Shown: positions 34,794 through 43,964 of the stretch, piece after piece
Numbering within the stretch: position 1 is the stretch's first letter
Layout of the letters: each line of letters starts with the position of its first letter
NCBI GenBank assembly: GCA_019751815.1
Contig: JAIEMW010000001.1
Location: forward strand, 318,197-382,196
DNA from: Cyanobacteriota bacterium
GTDB lineage: Bacteria; Cyanobacteriota; Vampirovibrionia; Vampirovibrionales; Vampirovibrionaceae
Length of the DNA: 64,000 nucleotides
Direction: 5' to 3'
Notes under the pieces: generated by a model
The model's input: the letters and a program-made list of their open reading frames with translations, nothing else
Told to the model about the DNA's origin: nothing
Databases searched by the model: none
Translations under genes and position numbers: made by a program

Positions 34794-34839
34794 ACGACGG
34801 TGTGGTAGCCTCATCACCTCACTAGCTAAGGAGTATTGG

Positions 34840-36738
34840 ATGTTTTTTGAAAAGAATTGCCGCGCTCTGTCTTTAAAAGACGAGAATTATGCTTTGTTGC
34901 AGCAACTGAAACAAACCCCATTGGTGGATATCGGTGCGGGCAATTCAAATATTGAGTTGGTAGAGACCAGTGCTGGTGATTACAGTTTGCTTTACCACAA
35001 TACACCGCTTCATAGTCTCACTGGGGCCGTTCAAGAATCAGAACAACTCATCCAAGCTCAATGTAAGATTGGTATCCGCAGTAATCATCTTCTCTTTGGG
35101 CTCGGTTTGGGGTACATGCTACAAACCCTAGTGGATAAAAGCCGAAACGGCAAAATTATGGTGTATGAGCCGAATCTGTCTTTACTGCGCTTTGTATTAG
35201 AAAATGTGGATTTGGCAGAATATCTCAGCTTAGAACGGGTTCATATTGGGCATACACTGCCCGATTTTTTATCCAAATTTAAGGATACCTACGTATTTGG
35301 CGATGAGGTGGATGCCCTGGTGTTACCAGGCTATAGCACTTTAATGCAGCAAGATATTGAGGGTATTTTCGAAGAAGTGGTGCGCTTTGTTGAAGTGGAA
35401 AAAACACAGATGAGATGCGGGTTTTATTACAATACCCGTTGGCATGCGCAATTTTTTACCAATTTGCAGTTTATGCATACCTGCCGTCCGTTTAAAGATT
35501 TATTCTTTAAATTTCAGGACAAACCCGCACTGCTGGTTTCGGCAGGTCCTTCTTTGGACCGCAATATTGAATTAATCCGTAAACACAAAGAAACCATGGT
35601 GGTGATAGCTGTGGGTGCGGCGTTGAGACCTTTACTGGCTGCAGGTATAGAGCCTGATTTTGTGTCCTTCCTCGATTACGAAGGCGCCATGCAGCAGTTG
35701 GCGAAACTGCCTGCTGGAACAGAAAACATCAATATTCTGACAGGGCCTTTCTCGAATGAACACTCATTTTCAGTGCCATGTCGTGAGCGCTACTGGATGT
35801 CTTACGAAAACTACCCCCAATTTTCTGAATGGGTTGATTCTATTTTTGATGAACCCAACCCATTTTTCCCCAGCGGTAGCTCTGTGTCCATCACTTCTCT
35901 TTTTGCTGCCCTATCGATGGGGTGTAATCCCGTGGTGATGATTGGACAGGATTTGGCCTTTCATGGCACGCAACAATACGCGGGCGATGTACATGTCAGC
36001 TTTGACGGACAAGGTAATTTTGAACTGGAAAATACGGAAACTCAAGTGGGGCGTAAATTACACCTGGCTTCTATTGAAGGTCAAGACGGGTCCATGTTGC
36101 AAACCAGCCCGGATTATTTAAATATTTTGAGACAATTTCAAGACATTGCTGAAATTGTGATTCCGCGCCTGAACCGCCGTGTTTACAATGCTTCTACTGG
36201 TGGTGCCTTCATCCCTGGTTATGAACATCTGGATCTGGATACCATTGCCACTCAGGAAAAATTCACCCCCTTTGACAAATGGGAAAACGTCCCACGGTTT
36301 AATTCGCAAGAGCGACAAAAGTATGCTGAACGTGTCCAACATCGTGTTGTTCGAAAATTAGAAAAGACACTGGAAGAGTCTAAATCCTGTCAGGACAAAA
36401 TTCAACGTGCTCGTCGTTATATGAATTCTTCAATCCAAAAGGGCAATGCACTGTTGGCAAAATATGCGCCAGATGTGACCAAGGCTCGAGAGCAATTATT
36501 GGATTATCTGATTGCGCATTCTTTTGTAAAGTCCTTTTTATGTCGTGAAATTTTTGGCTGGGATTATTTCTCCAACAAGCCGCCTGAGACCCTCGAAGAC
36601 TACCGAGAATCTCTTGCGACAGAATTGACTTATATTGAGCGGATGGACGACATTGTCTCTGAGCAGCTCAGACCATGGACTGAAGACGCGCTGGGAAAGA
36701 TCCGCCAAGTTTATCAGGACACCCAAGTCCCAGTCTAA
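34840..36738 (+). CDS. Maf-family motility accessory factor (flagellin glycosyltransferase), copy 1
   Basis: This 632-residue protein belongs to the DUF115/Maf family, which transfers activated nonulosonic acids to flagellin Ser/Thr. It has an N-terminal domain with LLFGLGLGYMLQTL (about residue 86), the central DUF115 core VSAGPSLDRNIELI near 236, and MIGQDLAFHGTQQYAGDVH near 367, then a helical C terminus. With the CMP-sugar genes upstream it probably glycosylates flagellin in the cytoplasm. The ATG follows AAGGAG by about 6 bases. A paralogue follows after 55 bases. Confidence 0.88.
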   Translation: MFFEKNCRALSLKDENYALLQQLKQTPLVDIGAGNSNIELVETSAGDYSLLYHNTPLHSLTGAVQESEQLIQAQCKIGIRSNHLLFGLGLGYMLQTLVDKSRNGKIMVYEPNLSLLRFVLENVDLAEYLSLERVHIGHTLPDFLSKFKDTYVFGDEVDALVLPGYSTLMQQDIEGIFEEVVRFVEVEKTQMRCGFYYNTRWHAQFFTNLQFMHTCRPFKDLFFKFQDKPALLVSAGPSLDRNIELIRKHKETMVVIAVGAALRPLLAAGIEPDFVSFLDYEGAMQQLAKLPAGTENINILTGPFSNEHSFSVPCRERYWMSYENYPQFSEWVDSIFDEPNPFFPSGSSVSITSLFAALSMGCNPVVMIGQDLAFHGTQQYAGDVHVSFDGQGNFELENTETQVGRKLHLASIEGQDGSMLQTSPDYLNILRQFQDIAEIVIPRLNRRVYNASTGGAFIPGYEHLDLDTIATQEKFTPFDKWENVPRFNSQERQKYAERVQHRVVRKLEKTLEESKSCQDKIQRARRYMNSSIQKGNALLAKYAPDVTKAREQLLDYLIAHSFVKSFLCREIFGWDYFSNKPPETLEDYRESLATELTYIERMDDIVSEQLRPWTEDALGKIRQVYQDTQVPV

Positions 36739-36793
36739 CTGCTGCAATCGGTTCTGTTTTTGCGAGCGAAGGTCTCTGTGAGACAATAGCCCT

Positions 36794-38746
36794 ATGCAAA
36801 CCATGAGTTCCTTTTTTGAGCATAATCTTGCTGCGCTCAGTGCTTCGGGCCGTAATGCTGAAGCCGTTCAGAGTCTCTTGCAAATGCAGCCGTCACAACC
36901 GTTGAATCTTCAGATTCAGGAGACTCAGGCCGGAGATTTAAGCCTGATTCTGGAAGGGGTCCCGTTGCATGCCCTGTCTGGGGCTGTTAACGAAGCCAAA
37001 GCATTGTGTGATAAAGAATGTCATCCCAATGAAAAGGCGACTCACATTATTGTGGGGCTGGGGTTAGGCTATGTGCTGACGGAAGTCTTGTCCAGATCGA
37101 TGGGAAAAGTTTTTATTTACGAACCCAACCCAGAGTTATTGCGCCTTTTACTGGACAATGTGGATTATACAAATGCCTTTGCGCAAGGCCGTGTCCATTT
37201 AGCGCTTTCTCCAGAGCAACTGGCCAGACAATTGGACCATTTTTATACGCTGAGTGAGCACCTTGATGTGTTGGTATTGCGCGGTATAGTGGCTATCTAT
37301 GGTGCTGCCATTGATCATTTGCTCACCCATACTGTGGCAGCTGTGATTGAACACCGTCGAACGTCTCTCCATGTGGCCGAGTCCTTTCACACAGCCTGGT
37401 TTTCTCAGTGTCTTTCTAATACGGTTTTTCTCCATCATGCACTCCCCTTCTCTCAGTTAAATGCAACATTTACAGGTCAAACAGCCGTCATTGCTTCGTC
37501 TGGTCCTTCACTCGATAAGGCACTAGAGGATTTAAAGACCCTGCAGGACCGGGTTATCATTTTTGCAGTGCCAGGAGCTGTTCGGCCGCTGCTTGCCGCT
37601 GGGATTAAGCCTCACTTTATGGTAGCGCTGGATTTTGAAGGGCCTGGCAAATATCTCTCCCAGTTGCCAGGCCCTCTCTCAGATACGCGCTTTCTGCTGA
37701 GTCCCTTTGTAGAGGCGGCTTGTTACCAAGTGCCAGCTGCTGCTTACTATGTGCAGAGTTACACCAACTATCCAAGCCTTTCACGTTGGAATACAGATAT
37801 TTTTGGTGTTTCCGATGACGGATTCCCCTCTGGATCGACGGTTTCCTTGACCGCATTTCAATCCGCCCTCGCTATGGGCTTTGAACAGCTCATTCTCGTG
37901 GGACAAGATTTAGCCCTATCCGGCACGCAGTACTATGCGGGTGGGGTGCACGGAACTATTGATGAAGACGGGTATATTTCCCTGCAAGAATCAGAGACGA
38001 TGGTTTCGCGTCGGATTAAAGTCGTCGAAGTGCTGGGTCAAAACGGGGGAATGATTCCCAGTATGCCTGACTATAAGTGGTTTGTGGCGCAATTTGAAGA
38101 AGCTGTTTTGGCATTGAAGCAGTCCAGGCCTGAGTTGCGTTTATATAATGCGTCAACTGGGGGTGCGTTGATTCAAGGGTTTGAGCATCAGTCTCTGGCA
38201 GAAATTATTCAGAGTGAAGCTTGGGAGAATGGCTGTGGTGACTCTTTACTGCCTTTGCAAGATATTCTTAACCGTATTTCACAGCAAGAGCAAGCGAAAA
38301 TGATGCCAGAAGCCTGTGCGAGCAGAAAACAGGTTATTTCATCTCATTTAAGCCAATTGAATAATGATATGGATGGCTTGGGTAAAAGCTTTGAGGCCCT
38401 GGAAAATGAGGCAACGAGCCTATTGAATCATCTGGACGGTGTTGCGCCTGGTGACATTGCCCGTGAGCGGATTGTCCGGTATCTCCAGGGGAAAAAGAAA
38501 TTAGAGGCCGATATTCAATTAAACCCACTGCTCTACTATGCCATTCAGATGGAAGTCTTGCATCTCTATCAGCATACGGTCCTGGTAGACCCTCAATCCC
38601 CAGACGAAGCCCAGTTAAGGGCCAAGCTAAGAGAGGCTTTAGTGGAAGACAGTCGTTTTTATCAGTCGAGTCGAGAAATTTTTCATCACACTGTCGAGCC
38701 AATCCTCAAGCGACTGAAACAAACCCCCACGGGCGTTACTTCATAA
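36794..38746 (+). CDS. Maf-family motility accessory factor (flagellin glycosyltransferase), copy 2
   Basis: A 650-residue paralogue of the preceding Maf protein with the same domain order: HIIVGLGLGYVLTEV, then ASSGPSLDKALEDL near residue 234 and LVGQDLALSGTQYYAGGVH near 371. The two are clearly related but diverged along their whole length, so the duplication is old. Several bacteria carry more than one maf gene, sometimes with different acceptor or sugar preference. It is probably in the same operon as copy 1. The start ATG at 36794 has no strong ribosome site; a second ATG lies four codons later. Confidence 0.87.
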   Translation: MQTMSSFFEHNLAALSASGRNAEAVQSLLQMQPSQPLNLQIQETQAGDLSLILEGVPLHALSGAVNEAKALCDKECHPNEKATHIIVGLGLGYVLTEVLSRSMGKVFIYEPNPELLRLLLDNVDYTNAFAQGRVHLALSPEQLARQLDHFYTLSEHLDVLVLRGIVAIYGAAIDHLLTHTVAAVIEHRRTSLHVAESFHTAWFSQCLSNTVFLHHALPFSQLNATFTGQTAVIASSGPSLDKALEDLKTLQDRVIIFAVPGAVRPLLAAGIKPHFMVALDFEGPGKYLSQLPGPLSDTRFLLSPFVEAACYQVPAAAYYVQSYTNYPSLSRWNTDIFGVSDDGFPSGSTVSLTAFQSALAMGFEQLILVGQDLALSGTQYYAGGVHGTIDEDGYISLQESETMVSRRIKVVEVLGQNGGMIPSMPDYKWFVAQFEEAVLALKQSRPELRLYNASTGGALIQGFEHQSLAEIIQSEAWENGCGDSLLPLQDILNRISQQEQAKMMPEACASRKQVISSHLSQLNNDMDGLGKSFEALENEATSLLNHLDGVAPGDIARERIVRYLQGKKKLEADIQLNPLLYYAIQMEVLHLYQHTVLVDPQSPDEAQLRAKLREALVEDSRFYQSSREIFHHTVEPILKRLKQTPTGVTS

Positions 38747-38770
38747 AGTCTGGCTGACACTGTGGCTTTG

Positions 38771-38779
38771 TGCTATAAC
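38771..38779 (+). promoter_or_regulatory. Extended -10 promoter of the acyltransferase gene
   Basis: TGCTATAAC fits an extended -10 (TGn-TATAAC). CTGACA lies 14 bases upstream of the hexamer, too close for a normal -35, which the extended -10 may make unnecessary. Confidence 0.4.
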
Positions 38780-38834
38780 AGCGGACGATACAATATTTGG
38801 TGAGGGATATATTCTTGTGATGGGGTTTTGCTAA

Positions 38835-40361
38835 ATGCGATTGGGTATGCATTCTCGTGTGAATTCTCAGGAGCCAACAGTAAAGTATTCGGCGGTGGGA
38901 CAGTCCGTTTCTTCGATTGCTTCTCTGCGCTTTTCTTCTAAAACTCCTTCTTCAGTTACCTCCTTTGAACTGCCCCGGCCTAAGCCTTGGTTGATGCGGT
39001 TGATGAGCCCGCTGAATCAGTGGTTGTTTCTTTCGGGGCTCCCAGTTCTGCGCAGTATAAAAGGAATCAAAGCCATTCCTGGACTCGGCGGGGTGATGGA
39101 TGTGACCACGCTGGATATCCCTGCGGCCGATCTTCAGCGCCTAAAAAAGGCGATTAATCCTAAAACAGCTGCATTTATTGGCCCAAATCATCCAGAATTT
39201 ATGACAGATTGGGTGATGGACAAAGTGGTACTCGACCCGATGGCTCCCAAACTAGCGTGTTGGGCATCGCACGAGGTTATTTCAAGCGCGGGTTCGTGGA
39301 TGAAGCGCTTTTGGCTCAGTCATAATGTGATTGGAAATAACGGTGGGGAAAAAGCCCGTCGCTATTCAATTGATTGGGCGAAACAAGGCAATGCCGTTTT
39401 GCTGCATCCAGAAGGGACTGTTCATTGGACGGGGGATTATGTCCATCGACTATTCCCAGGGATAGCAGAGATGGCAACCCAGGCGGCTGTTGAACTGAGA
39501 GAAAAGGGAGACAAGCGAAAAGTCTATACCGTCCCCATTGTGTGGAAAATGCAGTTTAAGTCGGATGTGTCACCCGCCTTGCATCGAGAAATACAGCTTA
39601 TAGAAAAAGCACTCAAGCTGCCTGGTGGTGAGAGCAAAGGAAAACTGCCCCCATTGGGAGAGCGTTTTGCAAAGCTTCAATGGCATATTTTGATGCAACA
39701 GGTTGAGAAATACGGTAGTTCGTTAGACCGCACGTCTGAAATGGCCCTTACTTTGGGGGAATGGCAGCCCGTACACTTTTTTGATCGCCAGCAAGACTTA
39801 CAAGCCCTTTTGCTGGCTGAACTGACGGCTAAATATCCTGTAAAAACGGACGGTGAACCAGATCAAATTGCTCATAGACTCACACAGGCTATCCAGACCC
39901 GACTGGCAGAGGTGAAAAAAGCACCATCAAGTTCTGAACAACAAGAGACTCTCTCCGTTCTTAAACGAGACCGTGATAAAGCAGCCGAAATCAAGAGACT
40001 CTCTGGCTTTACCCGTTCTGTCTACAACACCCCTACCTGGACTCAGGAGCAAATCGCTGAATGCCTCAAGCGTATTCGCCGTGATTTGGTTAAACAGGGG
40101 AAATGGAATCAATGGCACAACTTGATGCCATCCCCCGTAGGCCCTCGTGTGGCACGTATTCGTGTGGCAGAGCCCATAGACGTTTCTGAGGCCCTTGAAC
40201 AGGCAGGAGGACAAGTCAATCCCATCTTTGTGGATCAGCTCCTCCAGACCCATCGAGGTCGGTTGCAAGGGGCCTTAGACAAGATAAATCAAGAATTCGC
40301 CTCGCAAATGCAAGCTCTGGCAGTCAAAAACCCTTGGTTTAAACCCGTTAAACAGAGTTAG
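38835..40361 (+). CDS. PlsC-like acyltransferase domain protein
   Basis: The 508-residue protein has a disordered N-terminal 50 residues, a hydrophobic stretch, then features of glycerolipid acyltransferases: GPNHPEFMTDW near residue 115, matching NHxxxxD but with one more residue between His and Asp, and HPEGTVHWTGD near 195, matching the (F)PEGTRS substrate motif. The last 250 residues are helical and polar without an evident family. It may acylate a lipid or a lipid-linked sugar. Its stop overlaps the stop of the next, convergent gene by four bases (TTAG). Confidence 0.65.
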   Translation: MRLGMHSRVNSQEPTVKYSAVGQSVSSIASLRFSSKTPSSVTSFELPRPKPWLMRLMSPLNQWLFLSGLPVLRSIKGIKAIPGLGGVMDVTTLDIPAADLQRLKKAINPKTAAFIGPNHPEFMTDWVMDKVVLDPMAPKLACWASHEVISSAGSWMKRFWLSHNVIGNNGGEKARRYSIDWAKQGNAVLLHPEGTVHWTGDYVHRLFPGIAEMATQAAVELREKGDKRKVYTVPIVWKMQFKSDVSPALHREIQLIEKALKLPGGESKGKLPPLGERFAKLQWHILMQQVEKYGSSLDRTSEMALTLGEWQPVHFFDRQQDLQALLLAELTAKYPVKTDGEPDQIAHRLTQAIQTRLAEVKKAPSSSEQQETLSVLKRDRDKAAEIKRLSGFTRSVYNTPTWTQEQIAECLKRIRRDLVKQGKWNQWHNLMPSPVGPRVARIRVAEPIDVSEALEQAGGQVNPIFVDQLLQTHRGRLQGALDKINQEFASQMQALAVKNPWFKPVKQS

Positions 40362-40675
40362 CGAATTTTACGGGCTTCCAAGGCCTCTTGATTGGCTTCA
40401 TTAATCAGGTGGTTATCGCAGGGACGGACCTTATCACCGACCATCCAGAGCATGGCTTTTCCGAGGGATCTAAGGGAAATTTCCCAGGTGCTTTGATCGT
40501 CTAAAACCAGATAGCGACCGCGTTGCATCATATTTAAAATCATCACCGGGGCCTGGCAGTTTTGTGGGGTCAGCTTTTGTGGCTTGGCGTCTGTTGCTGA
40601 ATCTGCCAGTGCCAGGGGAGAGACAGTCCCGAGGAACAGTAAAAAAAGCGAAAAAAAGAGTGCAGGACATTTCAT
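40358..40675 (-). CDS. Small secreted protein, paralogue of the one at 43315
   Basis: A protein of 105 residues with a signal peptide (MKCPALFFSLFLLFLGTVSP, cleaved about ALA-DS). The mature part has a Cys, a pattern Gly-x4-L-x-D-x-x-TW, a later W-x-x-GD-x-V-x-x-C, and N-x-x-I-N. The same pattern occurs in the secreted protein at 43315-43665, so the two are related. The two cysteines may form a disulfide. Function unknown. I chose the ATG at 40675 because GGAG lies about 9 bases upstream; the frame is open further. Confidence 0.65.
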   Translation of the reverse strand: MKCPALFFSLFLLFLGTVSPLALADSATDAKPQKLTPQNCQAPVMILNMMQRGRYLVLDDQSTWEISLRSLGKAMLWMVGDKVRPCDNHLINEANQEALEARKIR

Positions 40676-40956
40676 GGGATTTTTCTCCATAATCGTTAAT
40701 GCCATGATAGCGCTGATGAGCGAGGAATACGAGCCTCTCAAAATGGGGTGGTTGAAATTTCTGCTTTTGTTTTTATGACGTTTGAAATATAATAATGTCT
40801 CTCATTTGAAACGGGTCTCAATGAAGCATCAGGGGTTGTGTGTATGGATTCTCCGTGTGTGCTGCAAAAGGCTGAAATAAAACCGTTTCAATAGAGTATT
40901 GATAGAGCCCACGTATGATCGTTGAGAAAGAAAAAAGTTGAGGAGGAAAAAATCAG

Positions 40957-41112
40957 ATGAATATTGCATTTAGCGGTGCCCGTCCTGCAGCTCACTTTGC
41001 TGCCAAAAACCATCTCAAAAAACCACACGCTCAAGGGCAGCAACCCAATCAAGCGCGCCAATTGGATCACAAACAAGCCCAATACCCAACGGGTGCAGCA
41101 AACGGGGCCTAA
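40957..41112 (+). CDS. Small 51-residue protein with N-terminal AFSGAR motif
   Basis: A short frame with an excellent ribosome binding site (AGGAGG, 40941-40946, 10 bases before ATG) and a terminator right after the stop, which together argue that it is a real gene. The product is basic, rich in Gln, Ala, His and Asn, and looks disordered. Residues 5-9 read F-S-G-A-R, close to the F-G-x-R motif near the start of other proteins here. Function unknown. Confidence 0.6.
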   Translation: MNIAFSGARPAAHFAAKNHLKKPHAQGQQPNQARQLDHKQAQYPTGAANGA

Positions 41113-41118
41113 AATTTT

Positions 41119-41138
41119 GAGCGCCTGAGGCGTTTTTT
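41119..41138 (+). terminator. Rho-independent terminator of the 51-residue gene
   Basis: CGCC-TGA-GGCG (41122-41132) followed by six Ts (41133-41138), seven bases after the stop codon. The stem is short but GC-only. Confidence 0.65.
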
Positions 41139-41275
41139 CGTCAATATTTTCGGGGACAAGCCCTTCAGACAAAAAGCGGTTTTATCAACGACTGGTTACG
41201 GTGCTGTGTTAGCTGTAAAATCCGTATACCGACTGTTTACCGACCTTTATTGTCATCAAGGGAGCTTGTCCCCGT

Positions 41276-42613
41276 TTGTCTTCAGTGATAAATCATATTC
41301 CCGTCGATGTTTTGCACGCTTTTTGGCAAGAGTGTGAGCGCCTTCTACTAGCGTCTCAATCAGAAGTACAGGTTTATATTGAACAGGCGATACAGGCTGT
41401 CCAAAGCCATGCCAAAGAACATGTCCCTTACTACCGGAATTTAACTCCCTTTCCCGAGGCTTGGCCCACCCTCAGCAAGTATCGTTTGCAACAGACGACA
41501 GAAGATTTTTGGGCGATGGATGTGGATGCGTCTGATTGTCTGTTGTGGCAGACCTCAGGGTCTACCGGAGAACCAACCCGTTTCTTAGTTGATGCGTGGG
41601 GGCAAACGGTTCGAGAGGTGTCATTGCTACTCTCACTCAGCATTGCGGGTGTTTCTTTGCCCCATTTAAAGGCGTCTATATCCACTGATACTGTGATGAT
41701 TCGCTTGTCTTCCTCTGAGGGTTTACAGCAGTGGCATCGCCCCTTGCCGCTTTTAGATAATTGTTTATTGCAAAAATTTGCGGTGTTTGAGCATCCTGAG
41801 TGTGATGTGGACAGTGTGATTGAGAAAATACTGTCCCTAAAACCACCGTGTTTAGCAGGGGACCCCCAAGCCTTCGAGATATTGCTCTCTCACTGGCGGG
41901 TATTGTATCCAGAGCAAACCCATTGTCCCTACCCGGTTTTGTTTTTAAGCAATGGGGCCAATGTGTTGTCTGAGCCGCTGAGACAGAAACTCGAAGCATT
42001 TTTTGGGCTTGCTGTGAGCGACTGTTATGCGATGGCGGAAACATCCGTGATTGCCTCTCAGTGCCCACAAGGATCATTTCATGTGCATATCCCCCTCAAT
42101 ATTCTGGAGTCTAATAATGAATCTAGCGAAAATCCTTCGGCCCCTTTATGGGTCACTCACTTCCCCAATGCTGCAATGCCGCTAATCCGCTATGAAACCG
42201 GCGACTGGGGGAACGTTTCGACCAAGAGTGACTGTCATTGTGGGCTTCAGTGGCCTATACTCCACACTTTTGAAGGCCGGCAGCGCCGCTTTCTAATGAA
42301 TTCTTCGGGAGACCCAGTGTCTCCTAGTAAAATTATTCCGTTGCTCAATCAGTTGCCTGTGGCGCAGTACCAATTGATTCAAAAGACAGCGACTGACTTT
42401 GAATTACGATACCGGATTCAAAATCAGTCTATTCTAAATCCTTCTACGGAGAAGGCTTCAAGTGATTTGGACCAGGGCATAAAAACAGCCTTGCAATTGG
42501 CACTGTCTCAAGCCATAAACGAGCCTGCGATGACACTTGCCTTTTCCGGTAGTGAGCAACATTTGGGCGAGCCTGGCAAGAAGTTTCAAGATATCGTCGT
42601 ATTAGGTTTCTAG
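41276..42613 (+). CDS. PaaK/CapK-like adenylate-forming enzyme
   Basis: A 445-residue member of the adenylate-forming superfamily, nearest in look to phenylacetate-CoA ligase and coenzyme F390 synthetase/CapK proteins. It has the ATP loop TSGSTGEPTRF near residue 95, a YAMAET motif near 251, RYETGDWG near 305 and a short C-terminal lid. Substrate unknown: aryl or acyl acids, or a cell-surface polymer. The TTG start has AAGGGAG about 11 bases upstream. It converges on marC with a four-base overlap of stop codons (CTAG). Confidence 0.78.
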   Translation: MSSVINHIPVDVLHAFWQECERLLLASQSEVQVYIEQAIQAVQSHAKEHVPYYRNLTPFPEAWPTLSKYRLQQTTEDFWAMDVDASDCLLWQTSGSTGEPTRFLVDAWGQTVREVSLLLSLSIAGVSLPHLKASISTDTVMIRLSSSEGLQQWHRPLPLLDNCLLQKFAVFEHPECDVDSVIEKILSLKPPCLAGDPQAFEILLSHWRVLYPEQTHCPYPVLFLSNGANVLSEPLRQKLEAFFGLAVSDCYAMAETSVIASQCPQGSFHVHIPLNILESNNESSENPSAPLWVTHFPNAAMPLIRYETGDWGNVSTKSDCHCGLQWPILHTFEGRQRRFLMNSSGDPVSPSKIIPLLNQLPVAQYQLIQKTATDFELRYRIQNQSILNPSTEKASSDLDQGIKTALQLALSQAINEPAMTLAFSGSEQHLGEPGKKFQDIVVLGF

Positions 42614-43275
42614 TGATAGATTTTTAATACTTCTTTCAGCAATTGTTTAATCAGTGGGTTCACCCCATTGACGATGAACTGGACCCCAACACAGAGCAGA
42701 ATAAAGCCCATAATCCGGCTAAAGGCCTTAATCATGGTCTTGCCGAGTTTTTCCATGAGCCCGTTGGAGAGCTTCAGCGTAAAATAACAGGCCAGACAGA
42801 CCAACACGATGACCAGACCCACCACGGCATAATGCATCCAGGTGTCGCAATCAGTGGTGAGACCAATCATGACGGCAATCGCACCCGGACCACTCAAAAT
42901 GGGCATGGCCAGTGGGGAGAAGGAGATGTCTTCTTTTTCTGCGGCTTCTGCCTGTTCTTCTGGGAGGAGTCGATCGCGCTTGTTTAACATGCCGTAGGCA
43001 GAGGATAAAATCATCATGCCGCCCGCAATCCGCAGTGCATGAATGGATATCCCGAAAAAGTTTAAGATTAAAGAGCCGGATGCCGTAAAGGCGACAAGTA
43101 TCCAGAACACATAGCCAGCGGCACGGGCAGCGACTCGGGATTGTTCTTCTGGGGTTTCATGCTGAGTCAGTGAAACAAAGACTGGAGCCGCCATGATTGG
43201 GTTGACGATTGAAAAAACCGAGACGAAAGTGCCTGTAAAGAAGAACCCAAGGGGTTTAAGCGATTCAAGATCCAC
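42610..43275 (-). CDS. marC: MarC-family integral membrane protein
   Basis: A 221-residue inner-membrane protein of the MarC family with about six membrane segments. Signatures include the N-terminal SIVNPIMAAPVFVSLT and the central LAMPILSGPGAIAVMIGL. The family's function is unknown; it was once linked to multiple antibiotic resistance but that was not upheld. Length is normal. The gene symbol denotes the family only. Confidence 0.9.
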   Translation of the reverse strand: MDLESLKPLGFFFTGTFVSVFSIVNPIMAAPVFVSLTQHETPEEQSRVAARAAGYVFWILVAFTASGSLILNFFGISIHALRIAGGMMILSSAYGMLNKRDRLLPEEQAEAAEKEDISFSPLAMPILSGPGAIAVMIGLTTDCDTWMHYAVVGLVIVLVCLACYFTLKLSNGLMEKLGKTMIKAFSRIMGFILLCVGVQFIVNGVNPLIKQLLKEVLKIYH

Positions 43276-43314
43276 GTAATAAAAGCTTTCCGGATATACA
43301 AAAATAAATCGTAA

Positions 43315-43665
43315 TTATTCAGCAGTGTCTGAATGACGGTGCTTTTCGGTTCGTTTGACGGGCGTAAATTTTACGGCTTGTTGTGTACTTAAGTTGGTAA
43401 TTTTATTGCCGCAGACTTTCACGGGATCCTCTGGCTGCCAGTAAAAGACGTTTCCCGCAGCAGACCCCGGCGTTGTCCATACCGTGCCGTCTTTGAGAGT
43501 GACTGAAAATCCCTGAAGGCCAATCATTGAAATCTTTTGGTCGATACAATCCACTTTAGAAGAGGTAGTTTCTTCTGCCTGGGAGGATATGAATGGAGTC
43601 AGAGAGAGGGTAACTAGTGTCGCTATTGCAAGGCCAACACGTGATTTCCATTTTAGTAAGAACAT
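43315..43665 (-). CDS. Small secreted protein, paralogue of the one at 40358
   Basis: A 116-residue protein with a signal peptide (hydrophobic 10-25, cleavage near SQA-EE). Its mature part shows the same pattern as the protein 3 kb away: Cys, G-x4-L-x-D-G-T-x-W, then YW-x5-P-V-x-V-C-x-N-x-I-x-N, and a Lys/Arg-rich tail. Two conserved cysteines suggest a disulfide in the periplasm or outside. No known function. It lies 39 bases upstream of marC on the same strand, so it may be in the same transcript. Confidence 0.65.
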   Translation of the reverse strand: MFLLKWKSRVGLAIATLVTLSLTPFISSQAEETTSSKVDCIDQKISMIGLQGFSVTLKDGTVWTTPGSAAGNVFYWQPEDPVKVCGNKITNLSTQQAVKFTPVKRTEKHRHSDTAE

Positions 43666-43846
43666 CGCTCAAGCGGCTCCTTCTATTGTGCTTTATTTTG
43701 TTGTGCTTTAACGAATCGACGGATATGCTATCTAATTTGTTCCCTAATTTGTATAGTATGCCGGTCTTTTGCCCGAAGTTCAATGGGATTCATCATAACG
43801 TGATGCCAGTAAATACCAAAGAATGAGCCAAAAAATTTGTTAAGAC

Positions 43847-43875
43847 TTGCCAATCGTGATGGCCTTTGGTTTACT
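43847..43875 (+). promoter_or_regulatory. Possible promoter of typA
   Basis: TTGCCA (43847-43852) and TTTACT (43870-43875) are 17 bases apart, with 5/6 and 4/6 matches to consensus. The leader to the typA start would be about 80 bases. Confidence 0.35.
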
Positions 43876-43964
43876 GAAGCGGATCCCCTTTTAAAACTCT
43901 TGCACAACCGTTAATACTGCCAGCAAACTTTTAACTGCTCCCCATCTGGCAATTTGGAACCCGC

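Noticed and set aside
43617..43826. 69-codon hydrophobic open frame on the plus strand before typA
   Set aside because: It overlaps the start of the secreted-protein gene on the other strand and has no convincing ribosome site; the hydrophobicity reflects the antisense of coding and AT-rich spacer.
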